64,000 bases of DNA from Lachnospiraceae bacterium (GTDB lineage: Bacteria > Bacillota > Clostridia > Lachnospirales > Lachnospiraceae), in NCBI GenBank assembly GCA_009911035.1, contig QXWO01000001.1:62001-126000 (forward strand). Reading direction: 5' to 3'. The translations under genes were made by a program, and so were the position numbers. The notes beneath the pieces were generated by a model. That model was not told the DNA's origin. It was given only the letters and a program-made list of their open reading frames with translations, and ran no database searches. Shown here piece after piece: positions 53,279 to 63,295 of the stretch (position 1 is the stretch's first letter; the number at the start of each line of letters is the position of its first letter).

Positions 53279-53971
53279 ATGAGCAAGTATGATTTAAAGC
53301 AGGAAGTAACAGATAAGTACTCTCTGCGGGGCAGGGTGTTCCATAAGATCAGGGAGGACATTCTGGACGGGAAATATAAGGAAAATGAAGAACTAAGGGA
53401 AATTGCCATCGGTGAGGAGCTGGGGGTGAGCCGTACCCCTGTCCGCGAAGCGCTGCGGCAGCTTGAACTGGAAGGGCTGGTTCAGATCGTGCCCAATAAG
53501 GGCGCTTATGTGACGGGAATTACGTCCAAAGACGTGAAGGATATTTACATGATACGTTCTTCTCTGGAGGGCATGTGCGCCCGGCTGGCCACGGAGCATA
53601 TTACGCCGGAACAGCTTGCGGAAATGGAGGAAAATGTGTACATTGCCAGTTTCCACGCTTCTAAAGGCCATATGGAGCAGATGGCGGAGCTGGACAGCCG
53701 TTTCCATAACATTCTCTATGAGGCCAGCGGCTCCAAAATGCTGCAGAATCTTTTGCGAGATTTTCACCAGTATGTGATCCGCATCAGGAGAAAGACTCTT
53801 TCCACAAAGGAAAGGGGGGCGGCCTCTAATGAGGAGCACCGGCAGATCATGGAAGCCGTCAAAGCGGGTGATTCCAGGGAGGCGGAGCGTCTTGCCACTT
53901 GTCATATGACTAATGCCTATGATAATATGGTAAAAAACGGACTGTACGAAATATTTAAATCTGAAATTTAA
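53279..53971 (+). CDS. GntR-family (FadR/FCD) transcriptional regulator
   Basis: 230 aa. An N-terminal winged helix (about 15-80) has [25 protein letters not shown] and [13 protein letters not shown]. The C-terminal all-helical FCD ligand-binding domain (about 85-220) has [12 protein letters not shown] and the [21 protein letters not shown] His/metal-site region. It probably responds to an organic acid, plausibly citrate or 2-oxoglutarate given its neighbours; this is inference. The ribosome site is weak. The icd gene starts 17 bases downstream. Confidence 0.9.
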   Translation: MSKYDLKQEVTDKYSLRGRVFHKIREDILDGKYKENEELREIAIGEELGVSRTPVREALRQLELEGLVQIVPNKGAYVTGITSKDVKDIYMIRSSLEGMCARLATEHITPEQLAEMEENVYIASFHASKGHMEQMAELDSRFHNILYEASGSKMLQNLLRDFHQYVIRIRRKTLSTKERGAASNEEHRQIMEAVKAGDSREAERLATCHMTNAYDNMVKNGLYEIFKSEI

Positions 53972-53988
53972 AAGAAATGGAGCAGAGT

Positions 53989-55203
53989 ATGGAAAAAATT
54001 AAAATGACTACCCCCCTTGTGGAGATGGACGGGGATGAAATGACCAGGATCCTGTGGCAGATGATCAAGGAGGAACTTCTTCTTCCCTACATTGATTTAA
54101 AGACAGAGTATTATGATCTGGGGCTTGAGCACAGAAATGAGACAGACGACCAGGTGACGGTTGACAGCGCCAACGCCACTTTAAAATACGGCGTGGCAGT
54201 CAAATGTGCTACCATCACGCCAAACGGGGCACGGATGACAGAATACAGCTTAAAGGAAATGTGGAAAAGCCCCAACGGGACGATCCGGGCCATCCTTGAC
54301 GGGACCGTATTCCGTGCGCCGATCCTGATAAAAGGCATTGTACCTTATGTAAAGAACTGGACAAAACCGATTACCATAGCCCGTCATGCTTACGGGGATG
54401 TGTATAAAAATGCGGAGATCAAAATTCCCGGTGTAGGGAAAGCTGAACTGGTGTTCACAGCACCGGACGGCACGCAGATCAGGGAGCTGATACATAATTT
54501 TGACGGGGAAGGGATTATACAGGGTATCCACAACACCAGAAAATCTATCTCCAGTTTTGCAAGGGCCTGCTTTGCCTATGCCATTGACACGAAGCAGGAT
54601 TTGTGGTTTTCCACCAAGGATACCATTTCAAAGAAATATGACCACACATTCAAAGATATTTTTCAGGAAATCTATGACGCAGAGTATAAAGAGCAGTTTG
54701 AAAAGCTTGGCATTGAATATTTCTATACGCTGATCGATGATGCGGTTGCCCGTGTGATCCGCTCCGAAGGAGGATTTATCTGGGCATGTAAGAACTATGA
54801 CGGGGATGTGATGTCTGATATGGTGGCCACTGCCTATGGAGATCTTTCCATGATGACTTCCGTTCTGGTGTCCCCTACAGGTGTTTATGAGTACGAGGCC
54901 GCCCATGGAACCGTCCAGCGCCACTATTATAAACATTTAAAGGGAGAGGAAACTTCTACCAATTCCATTGCAACGATTTTCGCATGGACAGGGGCGCTGC
55001 GCAAGAGAGGTGAGTTAGACCAGATTCCCCAGCTTATGGACTTTGCGGACCAACTTGAAAAAGCATGTATCAAAACTGTGGAAGATGGGAAAATGACTAA
55101 GAGCCTGTCGCTGATTTCGACCTGTGAAGACCCGGTGATTTTAAACAGCCTGGATTTCATTAAGGCAATCAGGGAGACGCTGGATAGCCTTCTTAAAAAC
55201 TGA
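53989..55203 (+). CDS. icd: Isocitrate dehydrogenase (NADP), type II
   Basis: 404 aa. Oxidatively decarboxylates isocitrate to 2-oxoglutarate. It belongs to the homodimeric, eukaryote-like subfamily: [16 protein letters not shown] at the N-terminus, [23 protein letters not shown] metal-binding Asp residues, and [17 protein letters not shown] 53989 is preferred because GGAG lies seven bases upstream; an in-frame ATG at 53977 overlaps that site. With the citrate synthase it forms an oxidative branch to glutamate. No aconitase gene is in the window. Confidence 0.95.
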   Translation: MEKIKMTTPLVEMDGDEMTRILWQMIKEELLLPYIDLKTEYYDLGLEHRNETDDQVTVDSANATLKYGVAVKCATITPNGARMTEYSLKEMWKSPNGTIRAILDGTVFRAPILIKGIVPYVKNWTKPITIARHAYGDVYKNAEIKIPGVGKAELVFTAPDGTQIRELIHNFDGEGIIQGIHNTRKSISSFARACFAYAIDTKQDLWFSTKDTISKKYDHTFKDIFQEIYDAEYKEQFEKLGIEYFYTLIDDAVARVIRSEGGFIWACKNYDGDVMSDMVATAYGDLSMMTSVLVSPTGVYEYEAAHGTVQRHYYKHLKGEETSTNSIATIFAWTGALRKRGELDQIPQLMDFADQLEKACIKTVEDGKMTKSLSLISTCEDPVILNSLDFIKAIRETLDSLLKN

Positions 55204-55249
55204 ATATAAAAAAATGACACTTATTTAAAAAGGAGTTTACTGATTACCT

Positions 55250-55620
55250 TTCTGTAAGCTGGTATTCTAATGTTGAGATATTAGTTGCTGGCTGCAGGAA
55301 GGTTTTTTGTTGCCGGTGCTGTTTATTATCGTGGTGGGACTGGCGTTTTATAAAAATGCATGTTTATGAAGCAGTTTATTGAAAGCATGAATCTGATTGC
55401 GTATGACATGGAAGAAATGAATAACGGGTGTAAGAAAGCCCTCACATTCATACGCGAGATCAATGAAATATCCCAGATAAATATTGACTTTATTTCCAAT
55501 ATTGGTCTGTCCATCAGACAACAGATGGATTTTGCAGGCCAGTTGGAGAAGGAGGCAGTGGTATTGCAGAAAAATATGAATGAACTGGAAAGTGCAATCA
55601 CCACATTCCGACTGGAATAG
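55250..55620 (+). pseudogene. Possible remnant of a methyl-accepting chemotaxis protein
   Basis: The 86-residue open frame 55360-55620 is helical and ends in QLEKEAVVLQKNMNELES followed by FRLE, like the last residues of chemoreceptors. Just upstream in another frame, about 55290-55350, is a hydrophobic segment FLLPVLFIIVVGLAFY that could be the receptor's transmembrane helix. The signalling hairpin is absent. Read as a deleted, frameshifted gene; a small independent coiled-coil protein from an ATG at 55360 or 55366 is the alternative. The rest of the 55204-55700 gap shows nothing else. Confidence 0.4.
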
Positions 55621-55700
55621 TCAATGACCCCGCTGCAGGCAGTCATTTGGCTCGCTGCCCGCGGGAATAAAAAATGTAAGAAAGGAAAAGGAGAAAGATT

Positions 55701-58502
55701 ATGTCCGGTTACGTATTTAAAGACAGCAAAGGAACATTCAGTTTAAAGAACCCAGAAAGATGGGCAGGCTTATATTTCCCCCTTGCCGGGGAACGGGGGC
55801 TGAAAAGTGCAATAACGCCTCTTCTTGGGGGAGACGCCAAAACGGATCAGAATCATTTTCTGCTTCAGCCTGTAAGCGCGGAGGAACTTCACAATAATAG
55901 GAGCACCAGGAATTTTTGGTGTGCCGTGGAGGGCAGGGGTGTGTGGTCAGCCACAGGCGCCAGTGCACAGGCTGCTTTTGAGAGAGCTTTAAGGGCTGGC
56001 GTCCGGCCCGAATATGGGGAGGATGCTAAAGCAGGCCCTAAGGAGGACGGAGAGGAGCCCGACACGGGAGAAAACAGCGGCGCAGCCAGCATAAGGGATG
56101 AGGAAAGCGAACTTACCGCAGGCTTTATGTGGCATGAGATGACAAGGAGATCTCATAAGTTTGGTCTTTCTTCTAGGATTTGCAGTTTTGTTCCGGTTAC
56201 GGACAATGTGGAGGTCATGGAGGTTGTAATTACCAATATTTCAGAGGAAGACCTGACTATTACGCCTTACGGCGCCATTCCCATTTATGGACGCAGTGCA
56301 GACAACATCAGGGACCACAGGCATGTGACCAGCCTTCTGCACAGAATCAAGACCACAAAGACGGCGGTGGTGGTGAAGCCTACTCTTTCTTTTGACGAGC
56401 GGGGGCATCAGGCCAATCATACGTCTTATTATGTGGCAGGACTGACGGGGGATGGCAATGCACCCGAGGCCTTTTATCCTACGGTGGATCTGTTTCTTGG
56501 TGAACACGGGTACGACTGCCCGGGGGCTGTGTATGAAAGGAAGGCAGGAGTCGGTGAGGGATTTAAGGCGCAGGGATGCGAGGCAGTGGGAGCCATGCGT
56601 TTTGAAAAGGCGGTTCTAAAGCCAGGGGAGAGCAGAACCTATATTCTTCTGGCCGGGCTTTATGAAAAAGAGGAAGAACTGGATGGAGTTCTTGCTGGCT
56701 ATGGAAATGCCGATCTGGTACATAAGGTTTTTGATATCACGAAAAAGTACTGGATGACAAAGGTAAATGTAAGTTACCGGACGAAGGATAAGGATTTTGA
56801 TAATTTCATGTCATGGGTCAGCTTTCAGCCTATACTGCGCAGAATCTACGGATGTTCTTTCCTGCCCCACCATGATTACGGAAAAGGCGGAAGAGGCTGG
56901 CGGGATTTATGGCAGGACTGTCTGGCACTGCTTATCATGAACCCGGAGGGTGTCAAGGAAATGCTGCTGGGCAATTTCGGCGGCGTAAGGATCGATGGAA
57001 CCAATGCAACGATCATTGGCACGAAGCAGGGAGAATTTATTGCAGACAGGAACAATATTGCAAGAGTCTGGATGGATCACGGGTTGTGGCCGTTGATGAC
57101 CACGGCTCTTTACATTGACCAGACAGGGGATCTGTCCATCTTGTTAAAAGAGAACACTTATTTTAAGGATAAACAGGTCTGCCGGGGAAATGAGACAGAC
57201 AGTTTCTATAAAGAAGGGGAACAGCCGGTGCTCCGGAATGCACAGGGACAGGAATATTTTGGAAGCATTTTAGAGCATCTTCTGGTACAGAATTTAACAA
57301 GTTTTTATGAGGTAGGGGAGCATAATCATATGCGCCTGCGGGGGGCGGACTGGAATGATGCCATGGATATGGCAAAGGAGCGCGGGGAAAGCGTTGCCTT
57401 TACCGCCGCCTACGCAGGCAATCTGGAGATGCTGGCGGATCTGACAGAGCATCTTTTAAAGGAACGCAATCTAAAGCTGGTGGAAGTGGCAAAGGAAATG
57501 GAAGTGCTTTTTGCAGATGATGAGGCTCTTTATGAGAGCGTGGAGCAAAAGACAAAGCTTCTTTCCGGATATTGTGCTTCCTGTAAACATGATATTTCCG
57601 GACAGAAGGCATATCTGCCTGCAGAACAGGTGGTTAAGAGCCTTAGAAGCAAGGCGGAGTGGGTGAAGGGCCATATCCGTAAAACAGAGTGGATCAAGGA
57701 CGGCGGTGACGGCTGGTTCAACAGCTATTATGACAATCACGGCAGAGCGGTTGAAGGAATTTTTCAAAACCAGGTACGCATGATGCTGACCGGACAGGTG
57801 TTTGCAGTCATGTCAGGTACGGCAGATAAAGAACAGACTGCCGGGATCGTGCGCAGTGCAGATAAGTATCTTTATAAAAAGGAAGTTGGAGGGTACCGTT
57901 TGAACACGGATTTTGAGGAAGTGAAGATGGATCTGGGAAGGATGTTTGGTTTTGCTTACGGACATAAGGAAAACGGGGCGGTCTTTTCCCATATGACCAC
58001 CATGTACGCCAATGCACTTTATAAACAGGGGTTTGTAAAAGAAGGCTATAAGGCACTGCATACGCTGTATGAGCAGGCTTCCGGGTTTGAAGTGAGCCGG
58101 ATCTATCCGGGGATACCGGAATATTTCGACGGTACAGGAAGGGGGCTGTACCACTATCTTACAGGTGCCGCAAGCTGGTATATGATGACAGTTATAAATG
58201 AAATGTTTGGCGTTAAGGGAGTGCTGGGATCACTTTGTGTCGAACCCAAACTTCTTGCACAGCAGTTTGACGAAGAAGGCTCTGTGCGCCTGCGGCTGTG
58301 GTTTGGAGGCAGGGAATGGGAGATCATTTATATTGACCGGAGCAGGAAGGAATACGGACAGTACCGGATAGGGGATATCTTTCTGGACGGGAAAAAGATT
58401 CCTGCAAGTGGAGACGGGCGTAAATGTGTCGTTGCCAGTCCAAAGGAGATTCTTGCCATGGATCAGACGCTGCTCCATGAAATGATTGTGGAACTGGTAT
58501 AA
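55701..58502 (+). CDS. GH94-type glycoside phosphorylase (cellobiose phosphorylase-like)
   Basis: 933 aa. An N-terminal beta-sandwich (SRICSFVPVTDNVEVMEVVITN) leads to an (alpha/alpha)6 barrel (from about residue 370). YGKGGRGWRDLWQD and the catalytic Asp region RLRGADWNDAMDMA (about 550) are present, and the C-terminal part has YLTGAASWYMM. GH94 enzymes split beta-linked disaccharides or oligosaccharides with phosphate, giving a sugar 1-phosphate. A phosphate-binding His-rich SWYMM-type region is seen, but linkage specificity cannot be read by eye. AAAGGAG precedes the ATG. Followed by a related gene and a sugar ABC transporter. Confidence 0.86.
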   Translation: MSGYVFKDSKGTFSLKNPERWAGLYFPLAGERGLKSAITPLLGGDAKTDQNHFLLQPVSAEELHNNRSTRNFWCAVEGRGVWSATGASAQAAFERALRAGVRPEYGEDAKAGPKEDGEEPDTGENSGAASIRDEESELTAGFMWHEMTRRSHKFGLSSRICSFVPVTDNVEVMEVVITNISEEDLTITPYGAIPIYGRSADNIRDHRHVTSLLHRIKTTKTAVVVKPTLSFDERGHQANHTSYYVAGLTGDGNAPEAFYPTVDLFLGEHGYDCPGAVYERKAGVGEGFKAQGCEAVGAMRFEKAVLKPGESRTYILLAGLYEKEEELDGVLAGYGNADLVHKVFDITKKYWMTKVNVSYRTKDKDFDNFMSWVSFQPILRRIYGCSFLPHHDYGKGGRGWRDLWQDCLALLIMNPEGVKEMLLGNFGGVRIDGTNATIIGTKQGEFIADRNNIARVWMDHGLWPLMTTALYIDQTGDLSILLKENTYFKDKQVCRGNETDSFYKEGEQPVLRNAQGQEYFGSILEHLLVQNLTSFYEVGEHNHMRLRGADWNDAMDMAKERGESVAFTAAYAGNLEMLADLTEHLLKERNLKLVEVAKEMEVLFADDEALYESVEQKTKLLSGYCASCKHDISGQKAYLPAEQVVKSLRSKAEWVKGHIRKTEWIKDGGDGWFNSYYDNHGRAVEGIFQNQVRMMLTGQVFAVMSGTADKEQTAGIVRSADKYLYKKEVGGYRLNTDFEEVKMDLGRMFGFAYGHKENGAVFSHMTTMYANALYKQGFVKEGYKALHTLYEQASGFEVSRIYPGIPEYFDGTGRGLYHYLTGAASWYMMTVINEMFGVKGVLGSLCVEPKLLAQQFDEEGSVRLRLWFGGREWEIIYIDRSRKEYGQYRIGDIFLDGKKIPASGDGRKCVVASPKEILAMDQTLLHEMIVELV

Positions 58503-58559
58503 AGAAAGAAAAAATATTTAAAAGAGCTGTAAGACGGCAGAAAGGAAATGGTTATTGTT

Positions 58560-61500
58560 ATGGAACAGGCAACTTATGTGATGGAAAATTATGAGAAAAA
58601 GGCTCCCTTTGCGGGATTTCTGCCGGGACTTTCGGGTATCTGCGGAACTCCCATATGGTGTTATTATGTAAACCGCGGGCAGTGTATTTCAAGCTTTGGC
58701 GTGGAAGACAAAGACCATGCCATCATGGAATTTTTTCCCGCCCATCAGGCTTACCAGAACACACCTCTTGCAGGTTTCCGTACTTTTGTAAAGAAGGACG
58801 GGAAATATCTGGAGTTGTTCCGCAGGGAAGAAACCCTGAAAAAAATGTTTGTGGATATGAACGGCCTTGCCATTGAGGAGCTGGATGAAGGGGAAGGGCT
58901 TAAGACCCGTATAGACTATTGCACCCTTCCCGGTGAGAAGACGGGAGCTTTGGTCAGAAAGGTTTCCATCACCAACACGTCAGGGCAGAAAGTAAAGTTA
59001 CAGGTATTAGACGGAATGCCTATTGTGATCCCCTTCGGAGTGGATCTAAAGAGCGTAAAGGAAATGGGGCAGACGACCATGGCCTGGATGCAGGCGGAAG
59101 ATGTGGAAAGCGGCGTGCCGTACTTTAAAGTGCGGGCAAGCATGGTGGATACAGCGGCAGTGACGGAAGTCTTAGGGGGAAATTACGGGCTGGCCGTGGA
59201 TAAAGAGGGGAACAAAAAGAAGGTAATTGCAGACCCCTTTCTGGTATTTGATTATGACACCTCCCTGCATGTGGCAGAGGGCTTTAAGAATAAAGAATTC
59301 GGAGCGCTGCTTGCGGCGGAGCAGGTGGTTTCCAACCAGTATCCCTGCTGCTTCTTTGCAGAGGAAAAGGAACTGGCTAAAGGGGAAAGCATTGTCCTGT
59401 ATGAGATGATTGGACAGGTGGGCAGCAGAAAGCGTTTACAGAAGTTACTTGAAAAGAAACTGGACGGCGCTTATTTTGAGGAGAAATATAAGGAAGCGGC
59501 GCAGCTCCCCCTTACGCTGTGCAGTGTGATTGAGACGAAGACGGCAGACCCGGCTTTCGATGCCTACAGTACATACACTTATATGGACAATGTACTCCGG
59601 GGCGGTTATCCGGTAAAGCTTCCGGGAGGAAGGATCTTCCATGTGTATTCCAGAAAGCATGGGGATTTAGAGAGAGATTACAATTATTTCCGTATGCTGC
59701 CTGAATTTTATTCCCAGGGCAACGGTAACTTCAGGGATGTGAACCAGAACAGGAGATGCGAGCCTTTCTTTACGCCTTATGTGGGGGCAAACAGTATTGT
59801 GAAATTTTACAGTCTGATCCAGCTTGACGGGTATAATCCGCTGGCAGTGGAGAAAGTGACCTATACGGTTCCCAAGGAGCAGACGCAGAAGATTTTCGGA
59901 TCACTTGCTGACAGACAGAAGGAAGAACTGGCAGAATTTCTGTCAAAGCCTTTTACGCCGGGAGCATTCTTTGGAAAAATGGATGAGCTTGGCATTGAGG
60001 ATATGGAACAGGAACAGGCTTATTTTGCAAAGGTGATGGAACAGGCGACAGAGGAAATCAATGCAGACTTTGGGGAAGGGTATTGGAGCGACCACTGGAC
60101 TTATAACCTTGACCTGATTGAAAATTATCTGAATATTTTCCCGGAAAAAGAGGAAGAGGTGCTTTTCCATACCCCTGTCACTTATTACAGGACACAGGTG
60201 CCCATTCTTCCAAGGAGAAAGCGGTATGTGGTAACGGAAAACGGGCTTAGACAGTACAATTTCCTGGATGAGAAAAAGAAAGTAAGCGGAGAGGATAAGC
60301 TTCTGCGGGGAAATTTCGGAAAAGGAGACGTGGTGGAATCCTCCCTTATGGAAAAGCTGATCGTGCTGTGCGTTACCAAGTACGGGGCACTGGACGCTTA
60401 TGGAATGGGCGTTGAAATGGAGGGAGGCAAGCCGGGATGGTATGATGCCCTGAACGGTATGCCAGGACTTTTCGGATCTTCCATGGCGGAAACCTGCGAA
60501 CTTTCCAGAATGCTTTCTTATACCATAAGGATGCTGGAAAAATACCGTCCGTCGGTAGAGCTGCTGGAGGAGACGGCAGAGCTTTTAAGGGAAATGGAAC
60601 GCATTACCCTTGCGTGTCTTGAAGATATTATGGCAGAGGGCGAACTGACAGACTTCTGGAACTGGAGAAATGATGCGAAGGAAATTTATGTGGAGAAGAC
60701 GTTTGGCGGTATCAGCGGGGCAAGGAAGGAAGCGGAAGCAGAAGAATTGATCAGGATTCTTTCCCATATGCAGGAAGTGGTAAGCAGGGGCATTAAAAAG
60801 GCATGTGACATGGAGGATGGCATCTGTCCTACTTACTTTACTTATAAGGTGACGGAATTCACAAAGGATGAAGATGGCATTTATCCCCAGCACTTTGAAG
60901 TGCAGAAGGTTCCTCTTTTTCTGGAAGGCCCTGTGCGCTTCTTAAAGCTTTCAAACAGCATGGAAGTGAAAAAGGAATTATACCGCCATGTAAAAGAGGG
61001 CGGGCTTTATGATAAGAAGCTTAAGATGTATAAGGTAAACGCTTCCTTAAAGGATGCTTCCTATGAACTGGGAAGGGCCAAGGCATTTACGCCGGGCTGG
61101 CTGGAAAACGAGTCTATCTGGCTGCATATGGAGTACAAATACCTTCTGGAACTTTTAAAGTCCGGGATGTACAGGGAGTTTGCCGAAGATTTCCACAAGG
61201 CAGCGATCCCATTTATGGATGCGGATGTGTACGGAAGAAGTGTCTATGAAAATTCTTCCTTTATTGCAAGCTCTGAAAATCCCAACCCGGCTTATCATGG
61301 ACGGGGATTTGTGGCAAGGCTTTCCGGTTCCACAGTGGAATTCCTCCAGATGTGGATTCTCATGATGTTCGGGGATTTGTTTACTTACGAGGAGGGCAGG
61401 CTTACCGTGAGATTTTCTCCTGTTCTGCCGGAATATCTGGTAGGGGATGGAAAGCGTGTGGAGGCAGTCCTTCTGGGACATACGAAGGTGGTCTATGAGA

Positions 61501-61667
61501 TGGAAGAAAAGAAGGATTATTTCCCGGGCAGCTATAAGATAGAGTCCATAGAGCTCTGCTACAGGGATGAAAGCTCTTATGAGACGAAACAGGGTATCCT
61601 TACAGAGCGCCGGGCCATGGATTTGCGTCAGGGGAAAGTAAGCCGGGTAACGATTAAACTTTCCTGA
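58560..61667 (+). CDS. GT36/GH94-like protein, second paralogue
   Basis: 1035 aa (1039 if the ATG at 58548 is used; AAAGGA at 58541 is too close to that codon and rather far from 58560). The N-terminal beta-sandwich includes FAGFLPGLSGICGTPIWCYY and VRKVSITNTSGQKVKL; an alpha-helical barrel follows with DVNQNRRCEPFF, YWSDHWTYNLDLIE and KPGWYDALNGMPGLFGSS, which aligns loosely with the GDWND catalytic block. It is divergent from the upstream enzyme. Substrate and activity are unknown; a phosphorylase or hydrolase on beta-glucan-type oligosaccharides is inferred from context. Confidence 0.75.
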   Translation: MEQATYVMENYEKKAPFAGFLPGLSGICGTPIWCYYVNRGQCISSFGVEDKDHAIMEFFPAHQAYQNTPLAGFRTFVKKDGKYLELFRREETLKKMFVDMNGLAIEELDEGEGLKTRIDYCTLPGEKTGALVRKVSITNTSGQKVKLQVLDGMPIVIPFGVDLKSVKEMGQTTMAWMQAEDVESGVPYFKVRASMVDTAAVTEVLGGNYGLAVDKEGNKKKVIADPFLVFDYDTSLHVAEGFKNKEFGALLAAEQVVSNQYPCCFFAEEKELAKGESIVLYEMIGQVGSRKRLQKLLEKKLDGAYFEEKYKEAAQLPLTLCSVIETKTADPAFDAYSTYTYMDNVLRGGYPVKLPGGRIFHVYSRKHGDLERDYNYFRMLPEFYSQGNGNFRDVNQNRRCEPFFTPYVGANSIVKFYSLIQLDGYNPLAVEKVTYTVPKEQTQKIFGSLADRQKEELAEFLSKPFTPGAFFGKMDELGIEDMEQEQAYFAKVMEQATEEINADFGEGYWSDHWTYNLDLIENYLNIFPEKEEEVLFHTPVTYYRTQVPILPRRKRYVVTENGLRQYNFLDEKKKVSGEDKLLRGNFGKGDVVESSLMEKLIVLCVTKYGALDAYGMGVEMEGGKPGWYDALNGMPGLFGSSMAETCELSRMLSYTIRMLEKYRPSVELLEETAELLREMERITLACLEDIMAEGELTDFWNWRNDAKEIYVEKTFGGISGARKEAEAEELIRILSHMQEVVSRGIKKACDMEDGICPTYFTYKVTEFTKDEDGIYPQHFEVQKVPLFLEGPVRFLKLSNSMEVKKELYRHVKEGGLYDKKLKMYKVNASLKDASYELGRAKAFTPGWLENESIWLHMEYKYLLELLKSGMYREFAEDFHKAAIPFMDADVYGRSVYENSSFIASSENPNPAYHGRGFVARLSGSTVEFLQMWILMMFGDLFTYEEGRLTVRFSPVLPEYLVGDGKRVEAVLLGHTKVVYEMEEKKDYFPGSYKIESIELCYRDESSYETKQGILTERRAMDLRQGKVSRVTIKLS

Positions 61668-61735
61668 AAAATGACCCAGTAAAAAAATAACACCTTTTTA
61701 AAAAAAGAGCAATTTTTTTGATGTATCACGAAAAG

Positions 61736-61741
61736 TATAAT
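61736..61741 (+). promoter_or_regulatory. -10 candidate of the sugar ABC transporter operon
   Basis: TATAAT at 61736-61741, 31 bases before the ATG, with an A/T-rich upstream region but no clear -35. Confidence 0.45.
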
Positions 61742-61772
61742 GAAATTACAAAAAGAACAGGAGGAAAAAGTT

Positions 61773-63230
61773 ATGAAACTCAAAAAGTTAACTGCACTAT
61801 TGTTAGCCGGAATTATGACTCTTTCACTGGCAGCCTGCGGAGGCGGAAGCGGTGAAAGTTCATCCGGTGATTCAACGGAAAGCAAAGGAGACAGTGCATC
61901 GGAAGGCACGGCGGATACATCCGGCGCTGAAAGCTCCGGGGAGCTTAGCGGCAAACTGACAGTCTGGACACTGGCAGCCGACCTTGAGCAGTTCGCAGAC
62001 AAGTTTAAAGAAGAAAATCCCGGCGTGGAGATGGAAGTTGTGGTAATCGCTCCCGACGACTATCCCACCAAGGTGGAGACAGCCCTGCTTGGCGGAGATT
62101 CCAGCGTGGATATTATCGTAGGCGAGCCGAAGATGCTGCAGTCCATGTATGAAGCAGAATTATTTGCTAACCTGGATGATTTCGGCGCACAGGATTATGA
62201 GGGAAAGATAGTTGATTATGTATGGCAGGTAGGAAAGGATAACGAAGGTATCCAGAGGGCGATCTCTTACCAGATCACACCCATTGGTTTCTTCTACAGA
62301 AGAGATATTGCAGACAAGGTATTTGGTTATTCAGACCCCGAATCTGTCGGCAAACTGTTTGCAGATTATGACACCATCATTGAGACAGGAAAGACTTTAA
62401 AGGATGCTGGCTACCGGGTATTTGCTTCCGATGGGGAGACACAGCACTTTAAAGGACAGAGCTCTTGGGTCGTTGACGGCGCGCTGAACGTAGACCAGCA
62501 GAGATATGATTTCATGGATCTGGCTACAGAACTGTACCAGCAGGATCTGACAGCATATGCAACCCAGTGGACAGCACCCTGGTATCAGGCTATGAGCGGC
62601 CCTGTACCGATCCTGAACGCAGAGATTCAGGGCGGCGTATGGGATACAGATGAAAACGGCGATCCCCTCTTAAACGTATGGGATGAGGAAAACTTTAATG
62701 CCAACGTTGAGAACTACTCCAGCGAAACAGCAGAAGTATTTGCATTCGGGCTTCCTGCATGGGGCGTACTTACCTTAAGGGATAACGTAGGCGAGACAGC
62801 AGGGTCATGGGGCGTATGTTCCGGTCCTTCCTACGGATATGACGGCGGTACTTATATCGGTATCAGCGATTTGTCAGAAAACAAAGAACTTGCATGGGAA
62901 TTTGTTAAATTCTGTACCTTAAATGAAGAAGTGGCAGACTGGTGGATCGAGGCATCCGAGGGCGATACCGTTTCCTTACTTTCTGCACTTGAGAAACATG
63001 CGGAAGATGAAAACGAGACATACGGCGGACAGAAGCTGTATAAGTTCTGGTTAGAGCAGGCGGAAGGCATTAACTTATCCAATGTCACCGAGTATGACAA
63101 AGCCATTGACTCTGCATGGACCAATGCAGTCACAGCAGTTAAGACAGGTGAAAAGACCAAGGAAGATGCAATTGCAGGCTTCTATGATGAAGTGGCAGCT
63201 ACGTATCCTGACCTTGAGATCAACAGATAG
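61773..63230 (+). CDS. Sugar ABC transporter substrate-binding lipoprotein
   Basis: 485 aa. The lipoprotein signal peptide ends in SLAAC (Cys 22), followed by a Ser/Gly/Glu linker of about 35 residues and a family 1 extracellular binding domain (GKLTVWTLAADLEQFADKF; later YIGISDLSENKELAWEFVKF). It captures an oligosaccharide for the permease encoded next. ATG 61773 follows GGAGGA. Codon use is biased like a highly expressed gene. The ligand is probably related to the substrate of the two upstream GH94-like proteins. Confidence 0.93.
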   Translation: MKLKKLTALLLAGIMTLSLAACGGGSGESSSGDSTESKGDSASEGTADTSGAESSGELSGKLTVWTLAADLEQFADKFKEENPGVEMEVVVIAPDDYPTKVETALLGGDSSVDIIVGEPKMLQSMYEAELFANLDDFGAQDYEGKIVDYVWQVGKDNEGIQRAISYQITPIGFFYRRDIADKVFGYSDPESVGKLFADYDTIIETGKTLKDAGYRVFASDGETQHFKGQSSWVVDGALNVDQQRYDFMDLATELYQQDLTAYATQWTAPWYQAMSGPVPILNAEIQGGVWDTDENGDPLLNVWDEENFNANVENYSSETAEVFAFGLPAWGVLTLRDNVGETAGSWGVCSGPSYGYDGGTYIGISDLSENKELAWEFVKFCTLNEEVADWWIEASEGDTVSLLSALEKHAEDENETYGGQKLYKFWLEQAEGINLSNVTEYDKAIDSAWTNAVTAVKTGEKTKEDAIAGFYDEVAATYPDLEINR

Positions 63231-63246
63231 TCGATTATCATTTTAC

Positions 63247-63275
63247 GGAGTGAAGGGCATGAAACCCTTCACTCC
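63247..63275 (+). other. Intercistronic hairpin after the binding-protein gene
   Basis: GGAGTGAAGGG, seven-base loop, CCCTTCACTCC: a perfect 11-bp stem with no T-tract. Such hairpins commonly stabilise the binding-protein mRNA so that it is made in excess over the permeases. Confidence 0.75.
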
Positions 63276-63295
63276 TGCTAATGGAGGTAATGCAT

